Below are positions 25,440 to 37,100 of a DNA stretch of 64,000 bases, piece by piece. The stretch spans positions 55,671,169 to 55,735,168 of the forward strand of contig OX485806.1 in NCBI GenBank assembly GCA_950295325.1, in the 5' to 3' direction. The notes beneath the pieces are model-generated. The model did no database searches and was not told where the DNA came from. It saw nothing but the letters and a program-made list of their open reading frames with translations. Within the stretch, counting starts at the first letter, position 1. Each line of letters begins with the position of its first letter. This stretch comes from Polytrichum commune (lineage: Eukaryota; Streptophyta; Polytrichopsida; Polytrichales; Polytrichaceae). The position numbers and the translations under genes were made by a program.

Positions 25440-28400
25440 TATTCAAATGCCCTTGCAATTATCAGGTACTAAGGGATTTGAGCATTTATTTGTACTAACA
25501 AGGGAGATGTCACCAAAATTTGGGGCATGTCACCCAATTTGTTGGAAGCAATTTGCACATTCACTATACTAAATACATCACCAGTGTGGTGGAGACGTTC
25601 CATAGTCCTTGTGGTCCTCATGGTCCAATCAATGTGGGACTTTCTATGGATGTGGTGCTTTGAACTTTATGTAAAGTAGGAAACTTTGTGCACTTTGAAG
25701 TGCACATAACATCCCCATAGCTTTGGGATGCATCAATTGCACCAGAGACGGGAGTTTGTGTCAAGGAATAGTTAGGAACAATATAAGGAACTAATTGTTA
25801 AATTTGTTGTAAGACCCTATTTTGCGTGTGGGGCATAAATATTGCACATGTGTAGGGAACCTCTCTGGTGTTTGTTAAATTGAGCAGGGCGGGCACCTGT
25901 TGCAAACTTATGCCCCCTCCCCACTTGACATTAGCTAAGCCTAAAAGTGGGTTCTTCAAAATGAGCGTTCACACCATCGACATTATCTAGTGCCGAGCCT
26001 AGTTGGCAAATGATGTGGCATGGCTTAAAAGTGGAGGTTTTAAGCTAAAACTACCGACCCTCCCATCGGTACCTAGACATGAGGCAAGAATGTAGGACCT
26101 CTAAAAGTGTTGCCTCCCGCTCTTGTGATTGGTTGTTTTTAGTCTTAGCTATGAGGGCACGGGGAGCTCCATTAACAAAAACCGATGGTAAGTATCAAGG
26201 CATTTGGGGATGGGACGAAAACTATCCAACATTCATTGGTTGGTAGATAAAACGATGAACATGTGTGAAAGCTACGTAACTAAAACCTACTTGGAAATCT
26301 CCAGAGCAAGTTCTTGTAGGTGCATTGGGATAGCCGGACGTGTCCGCTATAACTGAGGGAGCTTTACCTGGGTTTTAGGAAAGTCTTTGGTTATTTGCTA
26401 ATGTCAAGTGGGGAGGGGGCATTAGCATTATTAAGGAATCAGTTTGATGGAGTCCTAAATCTGTTTGGCATTTGGCCTAGAAATGGCTAAGTTGCTGCTA
26501 CAAAGCCATGTGTAAATCACTGGAGATGTATGCCATCAATCATCGGTGAGTAGGTTGAAGGGTGCTGCAGCCTTGTGGATTGCCGAATGCTGCTGACAGT
26601 TTGGAGGCTAACCTCACACCTGCCTCTCCATGACCTTGCACTGGTGCTGGTGTGTGCCACCTTGGTGGTGACCTGATGTGTTAGCCAATTCGGATTCAAG
26701 TGACACCTGCTGCCAGGTGTTCCATAAACCAACCGTCTGACCCCTTACCAACCGAACTTCCTTGGGTGGCAGTAAAAGCTTAGACAAGGTTGCTGATGGG
26801 CCAAAAAATAGCTGGTGGTTTTAGGCATGCATGCCTTATTTATGTTCGCACTGTACACATCATCGACCTGATCCTGCATACGTATAGTTTTTTTTTAAAC
26901 TCAAACTGGAACTAACCTACTTGGTCTAGGTAAAATCATATTGCTCTTCATTTCTTCCAGTTTTCTCTACAGTACAGTTTCAACCCACCCTACTCTAAGG
27001 TGTCCTTATTACACCATTTCAAATGGTCCCCAAAATTACTGCGATCAAGAAGTATCTCCTTAGATCATGCTTATTACCCCTTGTCTGATGTCGCTGTTTT
27101 TAAGGTGATGGAGCTCTCCAGGAAATGCTGCACTCCAATTTTGCAAGGCATCTTCACAGACTCTCTACTTGACATCAAGTGGGAGTGCCTGTGGCAGTGC
27201 TTGCTGCTCCTTTACACACTTGTGAGCTCCTCACAAATTTGAGCATGTTAGCACTTGCAAATTGCTCCATGCTGACTCAAATTCCGACTGCAGTAAGCTG
27301 CTGCAAGCAAAGCCATCCCCAAAGTTGGTTTGGACTCCAGGTTGTTCGTCTTTAAGGTTGAGCAGATTTTGATGTTAGGATGGTCACATTGTGCATTTGG
27401 AAGCTTCATTTTTGCCAAGGTACTTGCACCGGAACTGTGTGCGCACTCCTCTAGATTTGGACCCCAAGCTGCCCAGGATGAAATGGACCAACTATTGGCC
27501 CTCCAAGTATATTTAGATATAAAGCTGCGCTCTACACTAAACAACAAACAAGCTGATTTGCATTCACATCATTCTTTGATGCAAATTGCTCAAACTATGA
27601 GGACATGTGGTATGCAGACATATTCAACCAGATTGGTGCCTTTATAAGTGAAGGGCTTTCTATGACTCTGGCCATATTGATTCTAAGCTTTCAATACTTA
27701 TTTTTTATTTTTTATTTTTCAATTTAATTTAATTTTTGAAATCATGAATTCATGATAGGCCAACACCCAAAGGTCCCTCATGAAATTACATATGATCCTT
27801 GCTACAGTAAGTCCCCAATGGAGGCACCTCATGTACGGTTAAGGGCATGTACGAAAACATGTCATTTATGTGGAGGGTATTGCTTTGAAGTTTAAAAAGT
27901 ATTTGGACCCTATTGTTATCTAATTTTCTAACATGCTCAATTATTTACAGCCAATGAGGTAATCCTCACATCTATGAGGACATGTTATCCAAGGGCTATG
28001 TGAATTATAAAATTTGATTATGAGGTGGGACTGATCATAATCTAACAAACCATTACTTCATGATTGTGCATAGGTACTAGATACATTACACTGCAACGTA
28101 AATAGCAACCAGTTAATATAGACTCAATGCAGAAAACTAGGGAGATGGATATCAATATTATTGCACATGAACAACAAAACGGTAGAACCGTGAAGCTCTC
28201 TCCTTTCTTATGAAAGACTATGACTGTGGCTGTCCATTTTGCTCATGCCAGTCTATGGCTATTTATTATACCTATAACCAAACCATTCTTGGATTTTGTG
28301 CACCTTCTTCTCAAATGCTGGACTCAAGCTATTCATTTATCACTTGAAAATCTAAGAATAATGGATCCTATATATAATCAATGTTATGTACACATTGAAG

Positions 28401-29429
28401 TTGCTTTCACTGCGAGCATATTTGCACACATTGCCAAGTGTGCTTGCTTACACTACATAGCCATCCAACTAATTCCAAGGCAATATTTTCATGATGCCTC
28501 TACCATGAAAACTGGAATACAAGCACATGGCATTTGGACTTAGTTGAATAAAATTACAAAAGGGAAGAGAGAGGACCATTTGGATTGAGTGGACATACAT
28601 ATGGGGTTTGCTGTTGTGGATTACAATTATTTCCAGAAATTTGAACATGTATAAGACATGTAAAAACAATAATTTTCTATTTGTCATAAATAAGTTTTTG
28701 ACCTTTCAAAAAAAACTATGCTTATACATATTAGATTTTAGGTTTTTTATATTTCTTATAATCCACCATGTTTAAATGTATTGGTGGCCTCGACTTTTAA
28801 GGCTTGCCGAAGGACATTCATTCCTATGTAACCTTTTGATTGGAGAATACAAACTTTGCGTGCACAAACTTGGGTGATTTTTGTTATGTCTTGATTTAGG
28901 TGGGAATGATTTTGCACATTACCGTTGTAATTGAATTACAATTGTTCTCATATCTAAAACAGATCGCGTAATACTATATTTTTTCTTTTTCTTTTGTATG
29001 TCATGTATATATGACACATGTAAACATATGAGTTTGTATCACATTTTTGTCTAAAGACAATATATTGTCATCATTCGAAGGTGACCTAGAAGAATTATGG
29101 AAGGTTCAATAATTCAATTCAATTATATGCAGTTCAATTACTAAATATATCAAAATATATTATATGAAAAATATATTAGAATACATTATATGAAGAATAC
29201 ATTAGATTATTATATATATATATATTGAATTTTTTAAATGCACAACCATCCCCAAACCCTAGTATTACTCTAATAAAACTCCAACTCTTCAATTCGCATT
29301 TTATTTTCAGTAGATATCAAGAGGATAGTGCATATAGCGCAATCAATAAAACTTGAAATACATTTTGAGAAATCTGCATTAAGGAAAACTTTGTTTTGAG
29401 AGATGAGTGCTCACCACAAGGTGGCATAG
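25440..29429. other. Intergenic region, no gene recognised
   Basis: Apart from the small inverted-repeat element at 25911-26421, I see only short open frames without motifs on both strands. Composition turns strongly AT-rich after 28.7 kb, with a TA repeat near 29208-29225. The first part must hold the 3' UTR of the b561 gene; I cannot place its polyadenylation site. Confidence 0.5.
25911..26421. mobile_element. Tourist/PIF-Harbinger-like MITE
   Basis: A 25-bp perfect terminal inverted repeat begins TGCCCCCTCCCCACTTGACA at 25911 and returns inverted at 26397-26421. The 3-bp sequence TTA flanks both ends (25908-25910 and 26422-26424), as PIF/Harbinger elements make. The element is 511 bp and has no coding capacity. 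The termini differ from those of the G-run elements further right, so its driver is not the one identified in this window. Confidence 0.75.
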
Positions 29430-29433
29430 TTAA

Positions 29434-29799
29434 TACCTTCTACTATCACAAAGTTTTCATATGCATTAAACTAGTTAAGTAAGATTGAATGCAACTAAGT
29501 CTAATATATTCTGATTAATCCCAATTAAGCCTAATTAAATCAGAAAATATGCTTACCAAATTAATTAAGCCTAATTAATCATAAATCATATTTACTGGAG
29601 TTAATTCCATTTAAATCATGATTAATTCCAGTAAGTACATTTTATAATTAATTAGGGTTAATTAATTTGGTACGCATATTTTCTGATTTAATTGGGCTTA
29701 ATTAGGATTAAGTAGTATTAATAAAAATTTATTAGACTTAGTTACATTCAATCTTAACTAGTTTAAATGCATATGAAAACTTTGTGATAGTAGAAGGTA
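29434..29799. mobile_element. Fold-back MITE with long arms and TTAA duplication
   Basis: The left arm (29434 to about 29597) and right arm (about 29630-29799) are near-perfect reverse complements, so the 366-bp element can fold into one long hairpin. The ends are TACCTTCTAC and GTAGAAGGTA. TTAA stands on both sides (29430-29433 and 29800-29803). TTAA duplications are typical of piggyBac, but a class assignment from this alone is weak. It is AT-rich and has no open frame. Confidence 0.75.
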
Positions 29800-29803
29800 T
29801 TAA

Positions 29804-29895
29804 ATATATATTAGATATTAGATAGTATAGTATAGTATAGTATATTAAAATATTTATTAATATTAAATTTAATAAATAAATAAATAAATTTTAGT
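29804..29895. repeat. AT-rich simple repeats
   Basis: Short runs of TAGTA units (29823-29845) and AAAT/TAAA units (29870-29888) lie next to the fold-back element. They look like microsatellite growth and carry no gene. Confidence 0.6.
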
Positions 29896-30234
29896 TTTAT
29901 TTTAGAATGACAAAGTCCCTTTGAATTGGAAGTGACAAAAATTATAACCTCAGTGTTAATGAGGATTTTGTAATATTTTTGACTTCCAAGTTAATTACAT
30001 GCTTTATTGGCGGTTTCATTTTGAGAATGAAATCTAGTCAATTGCTTATTTACTCAATGGAAGTGAACATATATATTGGATTTGAGACCTTGAAAATGAA
30101 GTGCACTCAATATGGGATTTGTGGACAAGTAGCCTTCAAAAACCCAAATACAATTTATTTTTTGAAATCAGGTGGGCGGGCAACAATTTTCGGGCGGGTG
30201 CCGAAAAAATGGCGAACTCTGCCCCTGACAGAAT

Positions 30235-30270
30235 ATTCCCCCCCCCGAAAATTTCGTGGGGGGGTACTTA
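30235..30270. repeat. C-run/G-run hairpin next to the acyl-CoA oxidase donor site
   Basis: On the plus strand a run of nine C is followed by GAAAATTTCGT and a run of seven G. It can form a short strong hairpin. It sits only a few bases from the exon end at 30273 and may be a remnant of a G-run-ended transposon, but no target duplication could be seen. Confidence 0.4.
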
Positions 30271-30272
30271 AC

Positions 30273-30443
30273 GTCCTCCATAGTTTTCTCTCTCTGCTTC
30301 TCCATGGTTTGGTTGAAATCAGGAGACACAAAATCTTGGTCACCCACCCTTTTGGACACAAAAAGATCACTGCCAGCCATCAATGCAAATATGGCATCTC
30401 TGACTTCTAGGTTATGTCCATCCAACATAAATCGCATCACAAA
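30273..30443 (-). pseudogene. Single exon of an acyl-CoA oxidase (ACX3-like N-terminal segment)
   Basis: Peroxisomal acyl-CoA oxidases catalyse the first step of fatty acid beta-oxidation. This exon of 171 nt (57 codons, phase 0 at both ends) lies between an AG acceptor (minus strand, before 30443) and a GTTAAG donor (after 30273). It encodes MLDGHNLEVRDAIF, SDLFVSKRVG and FVSPDFNQTMEKQREKTM. I recall these as the N-terminal part of the plant ACX3 type, where the core is FVSPDYNQTMEQQRE. The exon itself has no stop. Exon-like segments with good splice sites lie upstream on the same strand (for example a GTAAGT donor at about 30570), but I could not match them to ACX. No downstream ACX exon was found in the next 14 kb to the left, so this is either a gene with very long introns, a fragment, or a captured piece. 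The donor is followed at once by a C/G-run hairpin. Confidence 0.65.
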
Positions 30444-30449
30444 CTTAAT

Positions 30450-31250
30450 AAAAGCAGGGGCATTTGCACATAATTACAACAAAAGTTGTCAACACCCAAT
30501 GATTCCTCAAACCTATTCTCTGGAAAAAGAGTAGAAAATTAAATTTATAAAAAAAAATCAGTCTAGAGAACTTACAGGGGTTGCAAAGGAGCTCTAGTTT
30601 GACTTTCATCACAACTTCCAATGCAACTGTTTGAAGACAAATTTTGATACCCAGTTCATGGCAGATTCCATCACATCTTGCAACTTCATCCCAAAAACCC
30701 CAAACAGTTTCGGAACATCCACCCCATCAACAGGCTCTTCAACCCAAAACCACTCGATTTTAGTACTCTCTTTGCTCAAAATAAAGCAGTATGCTGCAAT
30801 TGCAACCCTTATTGGAGATACAAACAGATTCTGAATGACCCAGCTTCAGCAATCTGGCGTAGAGCTCCTTCTTTAAAAGGTTACTAAAAGGATGAGAGTG
30901 ACAGTATAAAACGTTAAAATGATAAAGTTGATGAGAATAGATAAGAAAGACGCAGACACAATGTGACAAGAAACACCTCAAGACCACTTAAAATACCTTC
31001 CGCTTCTGCAATTTTTCTGTTTGTGGTGTCTCACTATTAGTGACGGTGGTGGGTCAGAGTGCTAATACAAAATTAACTTGTGCACATTATAGCCTAGCCT
31101 GCCTGTTAGTACCAACACTAACATCTCAAATCTCAAATATTATACTGCAGCTAGAGACTGACAACCCAGATTTGTATGAGTCACTTGATAAGAAGAAGGA
31201 TGCAAACCAAAGTACGCACTAGACACATTACTGAAGGAATAACTTAATAT
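30450..31250. other. Region with unassigned exon-like segments on the minus strand
   Basis: On the minus strand there are open segments with good splice-like borders, for example one ending at a GTAAGT donor near 30570 and one with an acceptor near 30890. One frame around 30840-30610 has protein-like composition (WVEEPVDGVDVPKLFG), but I do not recognise it. It could belong with the acyl-CoA oxidase exon at 30273-30443 or be chance. Confidence 0.25.
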
Positions 31251-33171
31251 ATATGAAGAGTTGGACTTACATCACACTCTCACATGTTCTCAATTTCCGA
31301 ACCCACGATGCCACATATCTCACAGACCAGTTGAACTTCTGGACTGAACTCAAAGACAAGATCCTCCTCACTTGTGCTTCCATCTTGATTCAAAAAGATG
31401 ATGTAGGACGAGAGTATGTTATCGCATATGCTTCATGCAACAATAACAAACTTGAGTCCAACTATTCATCCTATGAGGGAGAGGCATTGGCCACTGTTTG
31501 GGCCATCTCTCATTTTAGACCATATTTATATGGTCAAAGATTTACTTTGGTGACTAATCATCAACCATTTAAATGGCATATGGAGTCGGATAAGCTCATT
31601 GGCAAGCTTGCTAGATGGGCATTGCTACTCCAAAATATGATTTTGGGGTTGTTCATAGAGCAACAACCTCCAACTTGGATGCTAGATAAACTCTCCCGCA
31701 ATCCAAGTCCATCGGAAGAGGATTTAACCGGGGCTAGAAGGCACGGAGATTGTGATTGAGAGGCGTTTCTAGGTTGGCATGCTTCGGCATATATGGCCCT
31801 AATGGGTTAATTCAAGTTTTGAGAAACCAAATCAAGGTGCAAATGAAGAATTTGACAAGTCCCAAGTAATTGGTGATGTCTGGGAAGACTTTCCAATCTT
31901 GCACAAATTAGCATGGGGCATTTCCTACAACCGTCTCGGCTATAGAGCGGGATAGGAGTTCTCACCGAATAACACGATTCCATCGGGAGAATGGATTGTT
32001 ATTTTGTTTGTGGCAAGATGGAGCTAGGCGTATAGTTCCAAGGCCTGATCAGCGTGCTCTCTTAGTACGACAAGTACATGAGGAGTTGGGTCACTTTGGG
32101 GTGCGTAGAACACATTCGATGTTACACAACCAATATTGGTGGAATGGCATATACCAGTAGGTTGCTACCTATGCTGGTAAGTGTAAAGTATGTGATTGGG
32201 TTTGGTCAAGCTTCAACACCTTGTCACCCCAATTACGTCCTTTATGTATTATGAGTTTGGGATATCGATGGAGTTTGGATTTTGCGGGACCACGCATCCC
32301 TAAACCACGTGGGGCAGAATATGTTTTGGTGATGTTAGAACATTTCAACGAGTGGATTGAACTTGTTCTTTTATCCCAAAACTTATCTGAGTTGGTAGCC
32401 GCTGCATTTTTTGATCGTGTTTTAGCATGTTTTGGTGCACTTGCTGAGGTGTTAATTGATCAAGGAAAGGAGTTTCTTGGTTCTTTTGAGGAATTGTGTA
32501 CCCAAACCCTTATTGATCATCATACCACATCACGAGATCATCCAAAAGTAGATGGTTTGGCCGAACGTGTTGTTCAAACGGTCAAACGAGGTTTGCGCAA
32601 GTATGGCGTACTTCGTGGGAACCATCATGATTGGGACCTTATGTTTCCATGGATAGCCATGGGTTACCGGTTCAATAGACAAACATCTTTGGCTTCGTAT
32701 AATCCTTACCAATCTCTATATGGAAGGAAACCTATATTGCCAAATTTTATTCGAAAAAAATTGAATCTAGTTGTAAACTTGAATGACCCAAAAACTTGGG
32801 TTGAATGTCTACATGAGCGGGTTGAGTTCTCCAAATTAGCCATGCCTATGGCCATGGAAATTTGTCTATCGCCCAACATCCTGATACGTTGCAATATGCT
32901 TGTATTTGTAGCGGTATTTATCGACCTCAGTTGCAAAGATTCTCCAAGGGAGATTATGTCTACCTGCAATGTGAGGCACCCACGATTTTAGACGTCAAAG
33001 CATGACGTACAATCCTTCGTGTGAATGATCTCCTCGATGTGGCATTTTGCTACTTGAGTAGTAGGATGAAGAAGAATATCGAGAGCATTCTAAGAGTTGC
33101 GCTCCATGTCACCTTTCCATTGAGGGGACCTTGCATTCCGAATTGGTGGTGGTGCTTGAAGGTCTTTCATG
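31250..33171 (+). pseudogene. Second methyltransferase-type gypsy pol fragment: RNase H and integrase
   Basis: From about 31370 the plus strand encodes RNase H (REYVIAYASCNNN, YSSYEGEALATVWAI, RFTLVTNHQPF, LARWALLLQ, LDKLSRNPSPSEEDL). After a stop at 31757 comes the integrase: HEELGHFGVRRTHSML and KCKVCD for the zinc domain, SLDFAG, LIDQGKEF and DGLAERVVQ for the catalytic acids. It is closely related to the copy at 1-3250. Stops occur near 31757 and 32158 and frames shift near 32860. The 5' part, with any RT and methyltransferase, is missing. The reading continues in frame to about 33171, where the Mutator-like element cuts it; the rest is at 47059 onward. Confidence 0.85.
33161..33171. repeat. 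Left target site duplication of the Mutator-like element
   Basis: GGTCTTTCATG here and GGTCTTCCATG at 47059-47069 differ at one of 11 bases. Both lie at the same point of the gypsy coding frame, so they are the duplicated target. A duplication of 9-11 bp is characteristic of Mutator-like elements. Confidence 0.8.
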
Positions 33172-33252
33172 AGGGAAACTATCTTATGAGTGGTGAGCGG
33201 TGAGCGGTGAGCAGTAACACATGAGCAATGAGCAGTAACATATGAGCAATGA
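33172..33252 (+). repeat. Left terminal inverted repeat and subterminal GTGAGC repeats of the MULE
   Basis: The end reads AGGGAAACTATCTTATGAG followed by GTGAGC-type heptamers (three GGTGAGC-like, then AATGAGC twice). The right end at 47008-47058 holds the inverse with a slightly different order. Repeated heptamers at the ends may be transposase binding sites; that is inference. Confidence 0.75.
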
Positions 33253-33379
33253 ATCCAAATTTAGTAAAGACACACGGGTTTAGGGTACACAACCAAATTT
33301 TTGACAAATTAATTGCATATTTTCAATTGTAAATTGTCAATATTTTAAATGAAGCACAAGTGAAAGGGCCCTATTTCCA

Positions 33380-34145
33380 TGGATCATTTAAAACACTTTC
33401 AATCCATTGCTGATTTTTAATATAATAATCCAAACCAATTTATGTCATTTATTAACATCCTTATACATGTTAGTTACAACCAATATTTGTACAATTACTT
33501 ACATTCCACAACACCAGCAAGTTTAAGTAGGTGCATAACATCATTATACGTATATGTAGGTGCCATAATTGTGAGCCACTTAAACCGCTCACGGGTTGAG
33601 TTAAGGCCCAGAATCTACAAAAGAAAGGAAATTAGATATTAGAAATAATCAATATGTAGGTAATTACTAGGTTTTGAGACATCCGCATGTGGATGCGAGT
33701 TGTGTAAGAGACTGGTATTAGGTCTGGATCAACCCGGGTTCAAATCCGGTTGGTTACATTGATTGGTGCTATCCCAAATTGAGCTAGTAATAAAGCAAGG
33801 ATAATCTATAGGCGGATACCAAGAAGACGTTACTACGCGGATGCGCGTAGAATCTTCTCAATTATTTTTAATTTTTAGAAACTTGTTATTATTTATCTGT
33901 GTGAATCAATCAAACCGCCCACGATTGGGTCGTAGTCTAAATAGAAATGAAGTTACTGAATCATTTGAAATACTTTCAGTCCATTGCTAATTTTTATTAT
34001 AATAATCCAAACCAAAACATGTCATTTATTGACATTCAAATATATGTTGCTTAATAGAATACTTGCAATATTACTTACATTCTACAATACCAACAAGTTC
34101 AAGTAGTCGCATGACCTCATTATAGGTATATGTAGGTGCATGAAT
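33380..34145. repeat. Partial direct duplication of the transposase 3' end
   Basis: About 200 bases at 33380-33590 and at 33952-34145 are alike: both hold TCATTTRAAAYACTTTCARTC-type sequence, a stretch with ATAATAATCCAAACCAA, and the end with GTATATGTAGGTGC. The second copy includes the last codons of the transposase and the donor-like site behind it. The spacer (about 33600-33950) has a B-box-like GGTTCAAATCC at 33740-33750 but no complete tRNA. Confidence 0.55.
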
Positions 34146-37100
34146 GAACTTGTCACTCTCGTAATCCACCTTGCACAAAAATCTAAACACATAATAAAGA
34201 TGTTTATAATACACCCATTTTCCTTTCTTTCCCAATGCATGAGAGGACATTTTTGTGAAATCCGGGCATGTGCAATACGGGATGTTGCCAATTGTGATAT
34301 GGTAGGTCATATCCTGCTTGGAGACAATGTTGATTATCACTCCAAAGCCCGGATATGGAATGCTAGTGACCCCAACCACATAGTAACCTTCCATGAGTCT
34401 GGCGCTCTCCCATTTGTTTTTGTGATCCGCCAGCGGTGCTGTTGGATTACGACGCACTGTCTTCCCAAACCTGAATGTAGGGTGGGCGTCCGGGTTTGGT
34501 GGCATACAAAAATGCAAGCGAGGGATGAGGAAAGTTGCGATTGTTGAAAGCCTACGACGAGGAGACAATGCCTCCCTCTGCTGTAGTTGAAATCCAACAT
34601 TTTCAAGTGCCAAAACCTCCTCTCTCGATAGATTGGTACCTATCTTCACCGGCCACGTGTTGGGTACTATAGGCCAATCCAACACATATTTATTCTTACT
34701 GCCACTCACACAACGCTTGATATCGTCAGTGCAAAACCAAAATTCATACTCCACATTGTTGGGAGAGCGAAATTCATTCCTGAGCCCTTTGTATGTTGGA
34801 GCAGGTGTGCCATGTTTCCCAGTCCCGACTTTGACATTGCACATAGTCCCTGTGATGGCCTGTAGTGCCCAACATCGTTTGGCTGAGTTGGGTGGCAATC
34901 TTGCAATGTGCTACTTACAAGAAAGACAATTAGTCTCTAACACGGATGTAGTATGAGCCACACCATGAATTGCAGAACTCAACGATTCCTCTATGCGTTG
35001 ACGAGTTGCTCGGGTGTTGGGACAATGAATGAAATAGTTCACTTTGTCGGATCGATGAAAGTCACAATCAGCACCCGGTGGTAGGTTGAGTTTGCGTTTG
35101 GTGGAACCAAAAAGCTTTGATCCTTCCAATGCACAATCTCTAGTGTTGACGTATTTTGCCCCTGGATAAGACTTCATAGCATCAGCCAACATTTTTAGAT
35201 CTCCACACCTGGCAGCCGCTTTGAGTTTCAAGGATGCCGAATCAGGACCTTTACCATCAGACCCCCCTTTCAACCATGTCCGGTAATTTGTAATTTGCAT
35301 GAAGGCACGGATCATGTTGTCCACTGTAGCTTCATATAAACAAGTCATCTTGTTGCCGGACTGTTGGAGCCATTTGTTGTGTACAGTCTCTGCAAGGTTG
35401 CATGTTGGCATTTACGCACGTTCTTCTATTGTCATATCCTATGAACAACACACAAATATGAGGATAAGAAAAATATAAGATATATATAACAATGGAAGAA
35501 AAATGAATGACATTGAATAATGAATTTTGATTTTGATATGTACTTACAAGTAACATGTGACCACCCCATTGTCTGTAACAAAAGTGCCAAAAACCCAACC
35601 ACTCTGAAAGGCCAAGGATGTTTTATTCCGAGGCAGCTCCGGATGACAACCACCAAGAACAAATCACATGATACTTAGTCTCGGCGTCGTCCATCATTTT
35701 CACGTCATTGTAATCCTTGCATATTTGCTTGTGTTGAAACTGCAATGATGGTTTGTGTAAGCCGCAATCACCCCCACCCTTCAATTGCGTCCTAGTCCGA
35801 GTGAGGGATCATGAGCTACATTCAAGTATGCAAGTCACAAGTGCAAGCAAGAAAAAGATTGGGAGAAATGGTGTGTATAACACCCTTTTTCATTAATTCA
35901 AACAAGCATTCACAAATGCTTGATTGTCTTACAATGTCAAAGCAACAACTAACCCATTAAATCCCCTTTGTATCCAAAGCTAATGGTTACAACCTCCTCC
36001 TACTAGCCAATGAATCTAACCTTCTCCTACTCATTTAACCCCAAGGCCTTTGGCTCACCGCCTTAACCTAACAACATCTCAGGCCAAACATCCCCTGTTG
36101 CACCACAACACGGATTGGTTCCGGCTCAGAAGCTCACAACGCTCCGTGTGATAACATTTGTTCTTCCTTCAACCATCCCACCCTATCCTGCCACTAATCC
36201 TTGTAGCAACTACACCTACTAGTATGAGTGGAACCTTAATCACTGCACAGATGCCAAACTATCCCATCCTTCCCGGCAGTTCCCGGTAGTTTGTCCTCGG
36301 TGCTCCAGTTGCGCCAGTAAGAGCTCCAGCGACCATCCCCTTTTTCCTTCCTCCACCTGGGTCATGCACACATGCACGTTGCCCGGTGTCCTGTTGCCGT
36401 GCTCGCCCCCCACAGTTTCTCGTGAACAAGTCCTCTCATTGCGACCCCCCAGGGTGCACCATCAAATTCTTGCCACTCAGCTCTCGCATGCTTCCGCGCA
36501 ACTGCTCTGCTCTACTATCTGTCGGTCCGTCCGAGACGCCGCTGCCCGGATCGCCCCTTCGGTCAATCCCCGCAGCGGATGAATGATGCTGCCACCGCGC
36601 CCGATCACGAATCCGCATGCCAGTCGACTCCGATGATCTTCACAGCGCGTCACGGGGACCAGCACCAGGAGCCGTGGAAAGGGAGGTACACCCGAGGTGT
36701 GAGGATAGGAGGCAGACTCATGAAGACGGACCGTCGGCGAGAGGAATCTAGTGGTATAATTTTGTTATGAAAACAGAGCTTCCAACAATTGCCACTAGTG
36801 GCGGTGGCAGCAGGATGGGTTGGTTGTAAATTTCGTAGTCACTCACGAGGGCGTGCAAGAACAAGACACAAGAAGTGGCCTAACATTCATGAATCAGAAA
36901 AAAAGGAATGAAAAATTCAATTGAAAGAAAGCTAAAGAACTCGACAGTAAATTGGTGCAAGGAGATAGCAAGGATGCCGACAGCCCAAAGAAAAATGCTC
37001 AGTTTCGAGTCTAACCACCGCCGTTTCATTACCACTCCTAATTCCACCTTTGATCAAGCATCTGACTAGTTCGGATCATCTCACTCCAATAATCTACCTC

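Noticed and set aside
27248-27647. Opposed frames of about 100 codons at 27.3 kb
   Set aside because: Both strands are open over the same bases, no motif; could not be linked to the acyl-CoA oxidase exon.
33683-33770. Possible tRNA or SINE head
   Set aside because: GGTTCAAATCC resembles a B box, but no A box at the right distance and no cloverleaf could be built.
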